A DNA stretch of 64,000 nt from Pseudomonas tumuqii (GTDB lineage: Bacteria; Pseudomonadota; Gammaproteobacteria; Pseudomonadales; Pseudomonadaceae): the NCBI RefSeq assembly GCF_013184545.1, contig NZ_JAAOJA010000003.1:434001-498000 (forward strand), in the 5' to 3' direction. Positions 16,620-26,511 of the stretch are shown piece by piece (position 1 is the first letter of the stretch; the number at the start of each line of letters is the position of its first letter). The position numbers were made by a program, and so were the translations under genes. A model generated the notes under the pieces. The model saw only the letters and a list, made by a program, of their open reading frames with translations. It made no database searches and was not told the DNA's origin.

Positions 16620-17354
16620 TCAGCCGTCGAGGTTGCCGCCGGCCAGGGCGCACAGTTCGATGGGGTCGAGAATATGCACCGACTTACCTTCGGCTTCGAG
16701 CAATTGGTTCTGCTGGAAGCGGGTAAATACCCGGGAGACGGTTTCCACCGCAAGGCCCAAATAGTTACCAATTTCGTTGCGCGACATGGCCAGGCGGAAC
16801 TGGTTGGGGGAAAAGCCCCTGGCGCGGAAGCGGGCAGACAGGTTGACCAGAAAGGTGGCAATGCGTTCGTCGGCGGTTTTCTTCGACAGCAGCAGCATCA
16901 TCTGCTGGTCGTCGCGGATTTCCCGGCTCATCACTCGCATCAACTGGCGCCGCAGTTGCGGTAGCAGGATCGACAGCTCATCGAGCCGCTCGAAGGGGAT
17001 TTCACAGACCGACGTGGTCTCCAGGGCCTGCGCCGATACCGGATAGGTCTCGGTGTCCATGCCCGACAGGCCGACCAGTTCGCTGGGCAGGTGGAACCCG
17101 GTGATCTGTTCTTCGCCACCGTCGCTCAGGCTGAAGGTCTTCAGTGCGCCGGAACGCACGGCGAACACCGAGCCGAAGACATCGCCCTGGCGAAACAGGA
17201 ATTCGCCCTTTTTCAGCGGGCGACCGCGCTTGACGATCTCGTCCAGCGCATTCATGTCTTCCATGTTCAGCGAAAGCGGTAGGCACAAGGTCGCCAGACT
17301 GCAATCCTTGCAATGAGCTTGATGTGGCGTATGCAGCTTGATGCTTCCGGACAT
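16620..17354 (-). CDS. anr: Anr, FNR-type oxygen-sensing transcription factor
   Basis: 244 residues. Three N-terminal cysteines C15, C18 and C24 ([11 protein letters not shown]) plus C117 (SVCEIPF) are the four ligands of the oxygen-labile [4Fe-4S] cluster of FNR proteins. A cAMP-receptor-like beta-roll spans about 30-150 ([20 protein letters not shown]), then a dimer helix and a helix-turn-helix ending in the recognition helix [14 protein letters not shown]/Anr dimers bind TTGAT-N4-ATCAA when oxygen is low. Good matches occur in this window before hemN, ccoN2 and a 44-codon gene. Position between apt and hemN is as I recall for P. aeruginosa PA1543-PA1546. Confidence 0.96.
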   Translation of the reverse strand: MSGSIKLHTPHQAHCKDCSLATLCLPLSLNMEDMNALDEIVKRGRPLKKGEFLFRQGDVFGSVFAVRSGALKTFSLSDGGEEQITGFHLPSELVGLSGMDTETYPVSAQALETTSVCEIPFERLDELSILLPQLRRQLMRVMSREIRDDQQMMLLLSKKTADERIATFLVNLSARFRARGFSPNQFRLAMSRNEIGNYLGLAVETVSRVFTRFQQNQLLEAEGKSVHILDPIELCALAGGNLDG

Positions 17355-17474
17355 CGGCGTCGATTCCTAGGTAAAACACGCAATGCTCGTAAGGTTACAG
17401 CAGGGTGGCGGTCTCAGCCAGTCGAGGAAAGTCTTAATTGGCTCGCTGAACGCGGCTTTACAGTACCGGCTCAT

Positions 17475-17500
17475 AACCGCTGGTTATGCGTTTAGCGGTT
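17475..17500 (-). terminator. Weak hairpin downstream of hemN
   Basis: A 7-bp inverted repeat (AACCGCT / AGCGGTT) lies just after the hemN stop, in the hemN-anr gap. No T tract follows on the minus strand, so it may be a transcript end stabiliser rather than a true intrinsic terminator. Confidence 0.25.
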
Positions 17501-17517
17501 GACCGCGGCTTACGCTG

Positions 17518-18900
17518 CTAAATCACCCGCGAGAAGCGCTGCTGGCTGTCCTGGTTGAGGTAGTGATCGAACAGCATGCACAGTGAACGGACCAGCAGGC
17601 GACCGGCGGGGCGCACGTTGATGCCTTCAGGGCTGAGGCTGATCAGGTCGTCCCGGGCCATCTGCTCCAGTTGTGGCCAGATCTCGGCAAAGTACGCACG
17701 GAACTGGATGCCGTGGGCCTGCTCGATCTCGGCGAAACTCAGGTGGAAATGGCAGATCAGCTGCTGAATCACCGCGCGGCGGACCCGGTCATCGGCATTG
17801 CAGTGCAGCCCGCGCCGGGTGGCCAGTTGGCCAGTGGCCAGGCTTTGCTGGTACTGGTTCAGGTCGCTGTCATTCTGGCAGTAGAGGTCGCCGATCTGGC
17901 TGATGGCCGAGACACCGAGGCCGATCAGGTCGCAATGGCCGTGGGTGGTGTAGCCCTGGAAATTGCGCTGCAGGCTGCCGTCTTCCTGGGCACTGGCCAG
18001 TTCGTCGTCGGCCAGGGCGAAGTGATCCATGCCGATATAACGGTAACCGGCGGCACTGAGTTGGGCGATGCTGGCCTGCAGTATCGCCAGTTTGTCTGCC
18101 GGGCTGGGCAGGTCGTTGCTGTCGATGCGCCGTTGTGGCATGAACCGCTCGGGCAGGTGGGCGTAGTTGAAGAGCGACAGCCGATCAGGCTGCAGGGCGA
18201 TGATCTCGTCCAGGGTCAGGGCGAAGCTTTGCGGGGTCTGCTTGGGCAGGCCGTAGATCAGGTCGATATTGACCGAGCGGAACTGCAGGGTATGCGCGGC
18301 TTCGACGATGGAGCGGGTCTCTTCCAGGGTTTGCAGGCGATTGACCGCGCGCTGTACCGCTGGGTCGAGGTCTTGCACGCCGAGGCTGACCCGGTTGAAA
18401 CCCAGTTCACGCAGCAGGCCCATGGTCGACCAGTCGGCTTCGCGCGGGTCGATCTCGATGCTGTAGTCGCCGGAGTCGTCATCCAGCAGGTTGAAGTGCT
18501 GGCGCAGTTGGCTCATCAGGTGACGCAGTTCGTCATGGCTGAGAAACGTCGGCGTGCCACCGCCAAAGTGCAGCTGTTCGACGCGCTGGTTGCGGTCGAG
18601 GTGATGGCTGATGATCGCCATCTCGTGTTCCAGCTCACGCAGATAGGGTTGGGCGCGCCCGCGATCCTTGGTGATCACCTTGTTGCAGGCGCAGTAGTAG
18701 CAGACGTGCGCGCAGAAGGGCACATGCACATAGAGTGACAGCGGGCGCAATTCCTTGCGGCTTTCGCGCAGCGCGTGCAGCAGTTCGAATGAACCGACAC
18801 CGCTGTGCATCTGCACGGCGGTGGGGTAGGAGGTGTAACGCGGCCCGGCCTGGTCGTAGCGACGGATCAGGTCCGTATCCCAGTGGATGGCGTCAAGCAT
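17518..18900 (-). CDS. hemN: Oxygen-independent coproporphyrinogen III oxidase
   Basis: 460 residues from the ATG at 18900 (MLDAIHWDTDLIRRYDQ); the upstream extension to 18945 is less like the family. The radical-SAM cluster motif is VPFCAHVCYYCACNK (C-x3-C-x2-C), and HFGGGTPTFL and the GLPKQT segment are typical. HemN decarboxylates coproporphyrinogen III to protoporphyrinogen IX using S-adenosylmethionine, so haem can be made without oxygen. It lies directly upstream of anr. An Anr box 63 nt before the start (18963-18976) predicts induction under low oxygen, which fits the haem demand of the cbb3 oxidases encoded next door. Confidence 0.95.
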   Translation of the reverse strand: MLDAIHWDTDLIRRYDQAGPRYTSYPTAVQMHSGVGSFELLHALRESRKELRPLSLYVHVPFCAHVCYYCACNKVITKDRGRAQPYLRELEHEMAIISHHLDRNQRVEQLHFGGGTPTFLSHDELRHLMSQLRQHFNLLDDDSGDYSIEIDPREADWSTMGLLRELGFNRVSLGVQDLDPAVQRAVNRLQTLEETRSIVEAAHTLQFRSVNIDLIYGLPKQTPQSFALTLDEIIALQPDRLSLFNYAHLPERFMPQRRIDSNDLPSPADKLAILQASIAQLSAAGYRYIGMDHFALADDELASAQEDGSLQRNFQGYTTHGHCDLIGLGVSAISQIGDLYCQNDSDLNQYQQSLATGQLATRRGLHCNADDRVRRAVIQQLICHFHLSFAEIEQAHGIQFRAYFAEIWPQLEQMARDDLISLSPEGINVRPAGRLLVRSLCMLFDHYLNQDSQQRFSRVI

Positions 18901-18962
18901 GCGGGTAATCCCCGATCCAACTATCAATGCCGGGAGTCTATGCAAGCGGGCTCTTGAGCGTC

Positions 18963-18976
18963 TTGACCTGTGTCAA
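18963..18976 (-). promoter_or_regulatory. Anr box upstream of hemN
   Basis: TTGACCTGTGTCAA, a perfect dyad of the TTGAC-N4-GTCAA form of the FNR/Anr site. With the site at -41.5, transcription would start near 18928, and TAGACT at 18940-18935 lies at the right distance for a -10 element. This gives a class II Anr promoter for hemN. Confidence 0.8.
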
Positions 18977-19118
18977 CGGGAGTTCGGGGGCAAGGTTGCA
19001 GAGCGGCAGATGAGGGTGCCGGGATGGGGGAAATTTCGGGTTGGGCGACGCGGCCACTTAGCGCATCGACTTATAGCCGCGAGTAGAGCGCCATTAGATT
19101 GGTTTCCCTGCTCGTGCC

Positions 19119-19802
19119 TCAATGCCCCATCAGCCAGTGTTGATGGGGGCCGGGCAGGGTCCACAGGCCGAAGAGGATCACCAGCAGGCCGCCCGCCATG
19201 CGCACGCCCTGTTTGCGCAGCAACGCGGTCACGCGTTCGGCCGCCATGCCGGTGGCCAGCAGCACCGGCAGGGTGCCGATGCCGAACGCCAGCATCAGCG
19301 CGGCGCTGTCGAGCGCGTCGCCCTGGCTCGCCGCCCAGAGCAGGGTGCTGTAGACCAGGCCGCACGGCAGCCAGCCCCACAGGCCGCCAAGCAGCAAGGC
19401 GCGCGGCAGGCTGGTGACCGGCATGAAACGGCGGGTCAGCGGCTGGATGTAGCGCCACAGACCGCGGCCGAGTGCTTCGATGCGGGTCAGGCCGCTCCAC
19501 CAGCCGGCCAGGTACAGGCCCATGGCGATCAGCAGCAGCGCTGCGACAACCCGCAACAGCATGGCCGCCGGGCTGCTGGCCAGGGCCCAGCCGGCCAGGC
19601 CGAGGAGCAGGCCGGCAAGGGCATAGCTGAAAATCCGGCCGAAATTGTAGGCGAGTAATAGCTGCAAGCGTTGCGCGCGCTGTTCCGCCGGTATGGCCAG
19701 GGTCAGTGCGCTCATCAGGCCGCCACACATGCCCAGGCAGTGGCCACCACCAAGCAGGCCGAGGATCAGGGCAGACAACAGCAGGGGCGCCAGTTCAAGC
19801 AC
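19119..19802 (-). CDS. TauE/SafE-type integral membrane protein of the cco assembly cluster
   Basis: 227 residues, predicted from a GTG at 19802 that lies inside the end of ccoS (8 nt overlap); longer upstream starts read through ccoS in another frame. The sequence is strongly hydrophobic with about six helices. It begins LLLSALILGLLGGGHCLGMCGG, with a Cys/His cluster (GGHCLGMCGG) and a second Cys in WGWLPCGLVYS. These are typical of the CcdA/TauE-like proteins found beside ccoS (sulfite exporter TauE/SafE family, cytochrome biogenesis subgroup). Membrane-embedded cysteines suggest a copper or thiol role in oxidase maturation, which is inference from context. The same gene follows ccoS in P. 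aeruginosa. Confidence 0.8.
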   Translation of the reverse strand: MLELAPLLLSALILGLLGGGHCLGMCGGLMSALTLAIPAEQRAQRLQLLLAYNFGRIFSYALAGLLLGLAGWALASSPAAMLLRVVAALLLIAMGLYLAGWWSGLTRIEALGRGLWRYIQPLTRRFMPVTSLPRALLLGGLWGWLPCGLVYSTLLWAASQGDALDSAALMLAFGIGTLPVLLATGMAAERVTALLRKQGVRMAGGLLVILFGLWTLPGPHQHWLMGH

Positions 19803-20013
19803 GGGGTGGCGCCTCGTCGTCGGTTGGCTCGTCGGGCTTTTGCGCCTGGCTGACGCCGGCCTTGTGCATGGGGTCTTCGTCGTCGAACAGGATGCTGTGG
19901 GCCGGGCCGTCGAGGTCGTCGTACTGGCCGCTGTCGACGGCCCAGAAGAACAGCCAGATGGCGAAGCCGACCAGGGCAATGGCAACCGGGATCAGAATGT
20001 AGAGCGCGGGCAT
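19795..20013 (-). CDS. ccoS: Cbb3 oxidase maturation protein CcoS
   Basis: 72 residues with a single N-terminal membrane helix (ALYILIPVAIALVGFAIWLFFWAV), followed by an acidic tail starting SGQYDDLDGPAHSILFDDED. The GQYDDLDGP motif and length identify CcoS (FixS). It is needed for haem/copper insertion into CcoN, acting with the copper ATPase CcoI. It lies 57 nt after ccoI and overlaps the next gene by 8 nt. Confidence 0.93.
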   Translation of the reverse strand: MPALYILIPVAIALVGFAIWLFFWAVDSGQYDDLDGPAHSILFDDEDPMHKAGVSQAQKPDEPTDDEAPPRA

Positions 20014-20070
20014 GGGGTCTCCGGGGCCAAAAAAAGCGGGGTAGGTTGGGCTTGGTTCCGCCGCGCCAAC

Positions 20071-22479
20071 CTACGGATTGGGGCTGCGGGTCAGGCGCAG
20101 GGCATTGAGTACCACCAGCAGCGAGCTGAGCGACATGCCCAGCGCGGCCCAGATCGGCGTGATCCAGCCAATGGCGGCGAACGGCAGCACCAGTCCATTG
20201 TACAGGCTGGCCCAGACCAGGTTCTCGATGATGATCCGACGGGTGCGCCGGGCCAGGCTGAAGGCCTGTACCAGGCTGCTCAGGCGGTTGGACAACAGCA
20301 CTGCATCGGCGCTGGTTTTCGCCAGGTCGGTGGCGCTGCCCATGGCCACGCTGATATCAGCGCCGGCCAGCACCGGCACGTCGTTGACCCCGTCACCGAG
20401 CATCAACACGCGGCGGCCCTGTGCATGCAATTTGTGCAGCTCCGCCAGTTTGGCGTCCGGGGTCATGCCGCCACGGGCGTCTTCGATGCCCAGTTGGCGC
20501 GCCACTTCGCCGACCATCGGCGAGTTGTCGCCCGAGAGCAGCAGCACCTGCCAACCGCGCGCGCGACAGGCGGCGAGCAGGGTGGGGGCGTCATCGCGCA
20601 GGCGGTCGTCGAGGACGAACCAGGCCAGCGGGCCCCGGCTGTCGCCGAGCAGCAACCACTGGCCCTGTGCGCCGGGGATCGCCGGCGCGGCCTGGCCACT
20701 CAACTGGCTGACGAAGGCGGGCTGACCAATACGCAGTTGGCGCCCTTCGACCAGGCCCTGCAAACCCAGCCCGGGAATACTGTCGACCTGCTCGGCGGCC
20801 TGGGCGGCGCGGCCAAAGGCGCGGGCGATCGGGTGTTCCGAACGATTCTCCAGGGCGGCGGCCAGGGCCAGGCAGGCATCGCTGTCCAGCTCGCCGAGCG
20901 GGTGGATGGCGCTCAGGGTCAGGCGGCCCTCGGTCAGGGTGCCGGTCTTGTCGAAGATCACCGTATCGATCTGATTGAGGCCTTCCAGCACATGACCGCG
21001 GGTCAGCAGCAGGCCGAGTTTGTGCAGGCTGCCGGTGGCGGCGGTCAGCGCCGTCGGGGTGGCCAGGGCCAGGGCGCAGGGGCAGGTGGCGACCAGCAGG
21101 GCCAGCACGATCCAGAAGGCGCGCGAGGAATCGATCTGCAACCAGGCCAGGCCGACCACGGCGGCCACTACCAGCACGATCAGCAGGAACCACTGCGCCA
21201 CCTGGTCGGCGATCTCCGCCAGGCGTGGCTTCTCGCTCTGCGCGCGCTCGAGCAGGCGGACGATGGCCGACAGTCGGGTGGCATCGCCAAGCGCCTGCAC
21301 TTCGACGGTCAGCGGCCCTTCGACGTTGAGGGTGCCGGCGGTCACGCTGTCGCCGACGCCGCGTGGTTGTGGCAGGTATTCGCCGGTCAGCAGCGATTCA
21401 TCGACACTCGACTGACCGCTGAGAATGCGCCCATCGGCCGGCAGCAGGGCGCCGGGCGGCACCAGCACATGCTCGCCTGCGCGCAGTTCGCTGAGCAGGA
21501 TCCGCTGGCTGTGGCCGTCGCCATCCAGGCGCAGGCAGGAGGCTGGCAATAGTTGCACAAGCTGCGCGGTAGCCGCCGCCGTGCGCTCGCGTGCGCGGCG
21601 TTCCAGGTAACGGCCGGTGAGCAGGAACAGGGCGAACATGCCCACGGCGTCGAAATACAACTCGCCCTGGCCGCTGATGGTCGACCAGATGCCGGCGACG
21701 TAGGCGCCGCCGATGGCCAGTGATACCGAGACGTCCATGGTCAGGTGGCGGGTGCGCAGATCGCGCAGGGCGCCGCGGAAGAACTGGCCGCAGCAGTAGA
21801 AGACGATCGGCGTGGTGAGGAACAGGCTGACCCAGCGCAGGATCCTGTCCAGCTCGGGGCTGAGGTCGATGTTGAATTCCGGCCAGGTGGCCATGGTCGC
21901 CATCATCACCTGCATCCACAGCATGCCGGCCACACCCAGTTCGCGCATGGCCCGGCGGTTTTCCCGCTGCAACTGCTCGGCGGCGGCATCGGCCTGCCAG
22001 GGGTGCGCGGCATAGCCGATCTTGCGCAGCTCCTTGAGCAACTGGCTGAGCGGCAGCTGACTGTCGGCCCAGCGCACCTGCAGGCGGTGGTTGGACAGGT
22101 TGAGGTGGGCCTCGGCAATACCCGGCACATCGCGCAGGTGCTTCTCGATCAGCCAGCCGCAGGCGGCGCAGCTGATGCCTTCGATCAGCAGGCAGGTTTC
22201 GCTCAGCTCGCCGTGCTGTTCGACAAACGGCTGCTGCACGTCGGCGCGGTCATACAGCGCCAGCTCATCGGGCAGGGCCTGCGGCAGGCTTTGCGGGTTG
22301 GCGGCGCTTTCGCTGCGGTGCTTGTAGTAGTGCTCCAGCCCGCCGGCGACTATGGCCTCGGCCACCGCCTGGCAGCCCGGGCAGCACATGGCGCGAGTCT
22401 CACCCAGCACCTGGGCGTGAAAGCGGCTGCCGGCAGGAACCGGCAGGCCACAGTGGTAACAGGGGGTTGGGCTAGCCAT
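20071..22479 (-). CDS. ccoI: Copper-transporting P1B-type ATPase CcoI
   Basis: 802 residues from the ATG at 22479 ([14 protein letters not shown]). Visible in order: N-terminal zinc-ribbon-like CYHCGLP and CCPGC motifs, a heavy-metal-associated domain with GISCAACGW, eight predicted helices with CPCALA in the sixth, the phosphorylation motif DKTGTLTEG and the hinge [10 protein letters not shown]. The CcoI/CopA2 type slowly exports Cu+ across the inner membrane to load CuB of cbb3 oxidase rather than for resistance. It is followed by ccoS and preceded, across a 168-nt gap with a REP element, by ccoH. Confidence 0.95.
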   Translation of the reverse strand: MASPTPCYHCGLPVPAGSRFHAQVLGETRAMCCPGCQAVAEAIVAGGLEHYYKHRSESAANPQSLPQALPDELALYDRADVQQPFVEQHGELSETCLLIEGISCAACGWLIEKHLRDVPGIAEAHLNLSNHRLQVRWADSQLPLSQLLKELRKIGYAAHPWQADAAAEQLQRENRRAMRELGVAGMLWMQVMMATMATWPEFNIDLSPELDRILRWVSLFLTTPIVFYCCGQFFRGALRDLRTRHLTMDVSVSLAIGGAYVAGIWSTISGQGELYFDAVGMFALFLLTGRYLERRARERTAAATAQLVQLLPASCLRLDGDGHSQRILLSELRAGEHVLVPPGALLPADGRILSGQSSVDESLLTGEYLPQPRGVGDSVTAGTLNVEGPLTVEVQALGDATRLSAIVRLLERAQSEKPRLAEIADQVAQWFLLIVLVVAAVVGLAWLQIDSSRAFWIVLALLVATCPCALALATPTALTAATGSLHKLGLLLTRGHVLEGLNQIDTVIFDKTGTLTEGRLTLSAIHPLGELDSDACLALAAALENRSEHPIARAFGRAAQAAEQVDSIPGLGLQGLVEGRQLRIGQPAFVSQLSGQAAPAIPGAQGQWLLLGDSRGPLAWFVLDDRLRDDAPTLLAACRARGWQVLLLSGDNSPMVGEVARQLGIEDARGGMTPDAKLAELHKLHAQGRRVLMLGDGVNDVPVLAGADISVAMGSATDLAKTSADAVLLSNRLSSLVQAFSLARRTRRIIIENLVWASLYNGLVLPFAAIGWITPIWAALGMSLSSLLVVLNALRLTRSPNP

Positions 22480-22531
22480 GGGGGCGCAAACTTGGGTCGG
22501 GCACTTGGTCGCAGGATGTTTGACCGGGTAT

Positions 22532-22596
22532 GTAGGAGCCAGCTTGCTGGCGATCCGCCGACAGGCGCCGGAAATCGCCAGCAAGCTGGCTCCTAC
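22532..22596. repeat. REP element pair between ccoH and ccoI
   Basis: Two perfectly complementary 23-nt arms (22532-22554 and 22574-22596) are separated by 19 nt. Each arm begins GTAGGAGCCAGC and contains its own palindrome GCCAGCTTGCTGGC. This is the familiar Pseudomonas REP (GTAGGAGC...). The transcript would fold into a long hairpin between ccoH and ccoI, which could alter relative expression. A related copy is at 44468-44536. Confidence 0.85.
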
Positions 22597-22647
22597 GCTC
22601 TGTGTTCCGAATCCTTTCGCCAGCATCACTATCGTAGCAACAGTGCA

Positions 22648-23154
22648 CTACTGGGCATCCCCCAGTCGGATGGTCTTGCCGCTTTCCAGGGTTTCTTCCT
22701 CGAACAGACGCCAGTCCTTGCCACCTTCCTGGCCGATCAGTTCGACGAAGCGCCGGCCCTGCACCACATCCTGCATCTGCCCGTGGTACAGGCCTTGGCC
22801 TTGCGGCTGCAGGACGATGCGGCGGTCACGCTCCGGCTGGGTTGGCGAGATCAGGTTCAGCACCAGTTGCGCCGGGCCGCTATTGCCTTGCAACTGCAAT
22901 CTGGCCACGCCGCTCGCGTCGTCGAGGTCGAGGGTGGCGCGCAGTTGCAGTTGCACGGCCAGGGATTCGCGCTCCAGCGACTGGTTGATGCCTTTGCCGA
23001 CATCGTAATAGTCATCGGAGATCAAACCCGGCGGATTGCGCGTGGCAATGGTCAGCAGGGCCAACCCTTGCACGACCGAGTAACCCAGCAGGGCAATGAG
23101 GAACCAGGGCCAGAACTGCTTGAACCAGGGTTTGATCGGTGCTTCGTCAGACAT
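22648..23154 (-). CDS. ccoH: Cbb3 oxidase assembly protein CcoH (FixH family)
   Basis: 168 residues with one N-terminal membrane helix ([18 protein letters not shown]) and a periplasmic beta-rich domain with [11 protein letters not shown], the typical FixH motif. CcoH associates with the CcoNP and CcoNO subcomplexes during cbb3 assembly. It lies 14 nt after ccoG, so the two are co-transcribed. Confidence 0.92.
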   Translation of the reverse strand: MSDEAPIKPWFKQFWPWFLIALLGYSVVQGLALLTIATRNPPGLISDDYYDVGKGINQSLERESLAVQLQLRATLDLDDASGVARLQLQGNSGPAQLVLNLISPTQPERDRRIVLQPQGQGLYHGQMQDVVQGRRFVELIGQEGGKDWRLFEEETLESGKTIRLGDAQ

Positions 23155-23168
23155 GCTTGGCCTTTTGA

Positions 23169-24575
23169 TCAGCGGACGCTCGGACCGATAAAGCGGCTGG
23201 CGGCGTCGTTATGGATGCTCTCATCGTCCGCGGAGCGGATGCGGAACATGATTTCATTGGTGCTGGACGGCAGTTTTTCCGGGTCGATCGACAGTTCGAC
23301 CGGCAGCGCCAGCACTTCACCGGCGAGAGCCTTGATTTCACGCTTGCCTTCGTAGACCAGGCCATCGAGGCCATCGGCTTCGATCAGGTACGTGACCGGT
23401 TGCTGGGCCTTGTTCATGATCTTCAGGGTGTAGACGTTCTCGATCCGGCCTTCCTCGTTCTCGCGGTAGAGCACGCGATCCTTGAGCACGTCCAGTTCGA
23501 CCAGTGAGCGGCTGGCCACGGCCCAGGCGAAGACCGCCATCATGGCCAGCAGGGCGATGGCGTAGCCGATCAGGCGCGGACGGACCAGGTGGGTTTTCTG
23601 TCCCGACAGGTTGTGTTCGGTGGTGTAGCTGATCAGCCCTTTCGGGTAGTTCATCTTCTCCATGATGCTGTCGCAGGCATCGATGCAGGCCGCGCAGCCG
23701 ATGCACTCGATCTGCAGGCCGTCGCGGATGTCGATGCCGGTCGGGCAGACGTGCACGCACATCTTGCAATCGATGCAGTCGCCCAGACCTTCGGCCTTGT
23801 AGTCGGCATCGCGTTTGCGCGGGCCGCGCAGCTCGCCGCGGCGTGGGTCGTAGGAGACGATCAGGGTGTCCTGGTCGAACATCACGCTCTGGAAGCGTGC
23901 ATAGGGGCACATATAGATGCACACCTGTTCACGCAGGTAGCCGGCGTTGCCATAGGTGGCCACGGTGAAGAAACCGACCCAGAAAGCCGCCCAGCCGCTG
24001 GCCTGCAGGGTGAAGAGTTCGCTGATCAGCTCGCGGATCGGCGTGAAGTAGCCGACGAAGGTGATGGCCGTGAGCAGGGAAACGCCGATCCAGATGCTGT
24101 GCTTGGCCAGCTTGCGCAGGAACTTCTGCGCGGTCATTGGCGCTTTGTCGAGTTTCATGCGCTGGTTGCGGTCGCCTTCGGTGACCTTTTCCGCCCACAT
24201 GAACACCCAGGTGAATACGCTCTGCGGGCAGGTGTAACCGCACCAGACGCGCCCGGCATAGACGGTGATGAAGAACAGGCCGAAGGCAGCGATGATCAAT
24301 ACGGCCGACAGCAGGACGAAATCCTGGGGCCAGTAGGTGGCGCTGAGGATATGGAATTTGCGCTCTGGCAGGTTCCACCAGACGGCCTGGCGGCCATTCC
24401 AGGTGAGCCAGACAGTGCCGAAATAGAGGATGAACAGCAGGGCGCCGCCGAGCATGCGCAGATTGCGGAAGATGCCGGTGAAAGAGCGGGTATAGATTTT
24501 TTCGCGATTGGCGTAGAGATCGACGGTTTCGACCTTGGCCGGGGTGACGTCTTTAACGGGGATTTGCGTGTTCAT
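23169..24575 (-). CDS. ccoG: Cbb3 oxidase accessory protein CcoG (FixG), [4Fe-4S] membrane protein
   Basis: 468 residues. The N-terminal part has about five helices, with [11 protein letters not shown] and YMCPYARFQ motifs. Two ferredoxin-type clusters follow, [12 protein letters not shown] and [12 protein letters not shown]. The C-terminal third is a periplasmic immunoglobulin-like domain after a last helix. CcoG was shown in Rhodobacter to reduce Cu(II) to Cu(I) for cbb3 assembly. It is preceded by the first ccoNOQP operon and followed by ccoH. Confidence 0.95.
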   Translation of the reverse strand: MNTQIPVKDVTPAKVETVDLYANREKIYTRSFTGIFRNLRMLGGALLFILYFGTVWLTWNGRQAVWWNLPERKFHILSATYWPQDFVLLSAVLIIAAFGLFFITVYAGRVWCGYTCPQSVFTWVFMWAEKVTEGDRNQRMKLDKAPMTAQKFLRKLAKHSIWIGVSLLTAITFVGYFTPIRELISELFTLQASGWAAFWVGFFTVATYGNAGYLREQVCIYMCPYARFQSVMFDQDTLIVSYDPRRGELRGPRKRDADYKAEGLGDCIDCKMCVHVCPTGIDIRDGLQIECIGCAACIDACDSIMEKMNYPKGLISYTTEHNLSGQKTHLVRPRLIGYAIALLAMMAVFAWAVASRSLVELDVLKDRVLYRENEEGRIENVYTLKIMNKAQQPVTYLIEADGLDGLVYEGKREIKALAGEVLALPVELSIDPEKLPSSTNEIMFRIRSADDESIHNDAASRFIGPSVR

Positions 24576-24604
24576 CAGTGTGTACCACGGCGGTTGATTG
24601 GCTG

Positions 24605-24630
24605 CCCCGGCCGATACTTGCCGGCCGGGG
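24605..24630 (-). terminator. GC-rich hairpin between ccoP1 and ccoG
   Basis: Perfect 9-bp stem (CCCCGGCCG / CGGCCGGGG) with an 8-nt loop in the 137-nt gap between ccoP1 and ccoG. There is no T run on the minus strand, so it may act as a partial attenuator or 3' stabiliser that separates the oxidase genes from the assembly genes. Confidence 0.4.
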
Positions 24631-24712
24631 TCATTCTCGCTATTACGCTATGGTACGCCTGGCTTGCGCGGGTTGGGTGCGACCGGAGGTCGCGCTCAAC
24701 TCAGGTGGAGAA

Positions 24713-25699
24713 TCACTTCTCCTCGGGTTGTTGCGACAGGCTGTACACATAAGCCGCCAACAAGTGCACCTTGTCATTGCCGAGGAAGTCTTCCTGGGCA
24801 GGCATCTTGCCGTTGCGACCATAGCGCAGGGTCTGCTGAACCTGAGCGAAGCTGGAGCCATAGAGCCAGGTTCGGTCGGTCAGGTTCGGCGCGCCCATGG
24901 CCTGTTGCCCCTTGGCGTCAGCACCATGACAGACTGCACAATTGGCGGCGAAGATGTTTTGACCTGCGGCAACGTCTACCTGGATACCTTCCGGGTTTTT
25001 CAGGCCCGACAGGCTGCGCACGTAACCGGCGACATTGCGGATGCCTTCTTCGCCAAGTGCGGCCAGTTGTGCGGGCATCATGCCCTGGCGACCGCCCATG
25101 ATGGTGGTCTTGATGGTTTCCGCTTCGCCGCCGTGCAGCCAGTCAGTGTCGGTGAGGTTGGGGAAGCCATAGGCCCCCTTGGCGTCGGAGCCATGGCACA
25201 CCGAACAGTTGGACGCGAACAGGCGACCGCCCATCTTCAGTGCTTGCTCGTCCTGGGCAACCTGTTCGATTGGCATGGCGGCATATTTGGCGAAGATCGG
25301 CCCGTATTGCCCGTCAGCCTTGGCCATTTCCTTTTCCCACTGATGCACGCCGGTCCAGCCTGCATTGCGCACGCCGTCACTGACTTGGATATCGGTGGCG
25401 AAAGGTGTCTTGGCCTCGTTGTCGAGGTGCTCGTAGCCGGGCAGCAGACCTTTGAAGTTACCCAGGCCCGGATAGAGCACCAGGTAACCCAGGGCGAAAA
25501 TGATGGTGGCGAGGAACAGCATGAACCACCACTTGGGCAGTGGATTGTCGTATTCCTCGATGCCATCGAAGCTATGGCCGACGGTCTCTTCGGTGGCTTC
25601 CTGGCGTTGGCCCTTGCGAGTGCCAAAGATCAGCCAGGTCAATGCGAAGATGGTGCCTAGGGAGAGGATTGTTACGTACCAACTCCAGAACGTGGTCAT
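24713..25699 (-). CDS. ccoP1: Cbb3 oxidase subunit CcoP (first operon), dihaem cytochrome c
   Basis: 328 residues. N-terminal membrane helix, then a second helix ([22 protein letters not shown]), then two c-type haem domains with CSVCH and CAVCH motifs; the methionine ligands are probably in MMPAQL and KMPAQE. CcoP passes electrons from cytochrome c to CcoO and CcoN. It is 18 residues longer than the paralogue at 28310, mostly from an insert near residues 90-110. It is named copy 1 because it lies next to ccoG, as in P. aeruginosa. Confidence 0.94.
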   Translation of the reverse strand: MTTFWSWYVTILSLGTIFALTWLIFGTRKGQRQEATEETVGHSFDGIEEYDNPLPKWWFMLFLATIIFALGYLVLYPGLGNFKGLLPGYEHLDNEAKTPFATDIQVSDGVRNAGWTGVHQWEKEMAKADGQYGPIFAKYAAMPIEQVAQDEQALKMGGRLFASNCSVCHGSDAKGAYGFPNLTDTDWLHGGEAETIKTTIMGGRQGMMPAQLAALGEEGIRNVAGYVRSLSGLKNPEGIQVDVAAGQNIFAANCAVCHGADAKGQQAMGAPNLTDRTWLYGSSFAQVQQTLRYGRNGKMPAQEDFLGNDKVHLLAAYVYSLSQQPEEK

Positions 25700-25896
25700 T
25701 GGTTATTGCTCCTGGAAGATTTCTCGTCACGCTCACTGGGTTTGGGATCGTCAGCGAAGGGCAGGTTGGCTGCTTCGTCGAAGTTCGATTTACGCTTGCT
25801 GCTATAGGCCCAGAGCACAACGCTGATAAAAGCGATGAACACCACTGCTGTGCCTATGCCGCGAATGGTCCCGACGTCCGTAAGAAAAGAAGGCAT
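25696..25896 (-). CDS. ccoQ1: Cbb3 oxidase subunit CcoQ (first operon)
   Basis: 66 residues with one membrane helix ([19 protein letters not shown]), followed by a basic/acidic tail ([19 protein letters not shown]). The FDEAA-LPFADD motif is typical of CcoQ, which stabilises the oxidase complex. It overlaps ccoP by 4 nt and follows ccoO by 6 nt. Confidence 0.9.
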   Translation of the reverse strand: MPSFLTDVGTIRGIGTAVVFIAFISVVLWAYSSKRKSNFDEAANLPFADDPKPSERDEKSSRSNNQ

Positions 25897-25902
25897 GTTG
25901 CG

Positions 25903-26511
25903 TTACCGTTTGTTCTTGATTGAGGTGCCGAGAACCTGCAGGTACGCGACCAGCGCGTCCATTTCGGTCTTGCCCTTCACTGCATCCTTGGCCCCGGCGA
26001 TGTCTTCATCGGTGTACGGAATGCCAAAGCCGCGCATGACTTCAAGCTTCTTCGCGGTGTCCTTGCCGTCGAGCTTGTTCTCGACCAGCCAGGGATAGGC
26101 CGGCATTTTCGACTCGGGCACCACGTTGCGCGGGTTGTACAGGTGCGCACGCTGCCACTCGTCCGAGTAGCGGCCGCCGACCCGGGCCAGATCCGGACCG
26201 GTACGCTTGGAACCCCAGAGGAACGGGTGGTCGTAGACGCTTTCGCCAGCGACCGAGTAGTGGCCATAGCGCTCGGTTTCGGCGCGGAACGGCCGGATCA
26301 TCTGCGAGTGGCAGCCGACGCAGCCGTTCTTGATGTAAATGTCACGGCCTTCCAGTTGTAGCGCGGTGTAGGGCTTGAGGCCCTCCACCGGCTCATTGGT
26401 GACGTCCTGGAAAAACAGGGGGACGATCTGGGTCAGGCCGCCGATGCTGACGGCGAGCACCATCAGCAGCGCCATCAAGCCGATATTCTTCTCGATGATT
26501 TCGTGTTTCAT
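25903..26511 (-). CDS. ccoO1: Cbb3 oxidase subunit CcoO (first operon), monohaem cytochrome c
   Basis: 202 residues. One N-terminal membrane anchor ([24 protein letters not shown]), then a c-type haem site [12 protein letters not shown] and the conserved GHYSVAGES and [13 protein letters not shown] segments; the axial Met is probably in SKMPAYPWL. CcoO relays electrons from CcoP to the CcoN haem b. Its ATG shares one base with the ccoN stop codon, so translation is coupled. Confidence 0.95.
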   Translation of the reverse strand: MKHEIIEKNIGLMALLMVLAVSIGGLTQIVPLFFQDVTNEPVEGLKPYTALQLEGRDIYIKNGCVGCHSQMIRPFRAETERYGHYSVAGESVYDHPFLWGSKRTGPDLARVGGRYSDEWQRAHLYNPRNVVPESKMPAYPWLVENKLDGKDTAKKLEVMRGFGIPYTDEDIAGAKDAVKGKTEMDALVAYLQVLGTSIKNKR

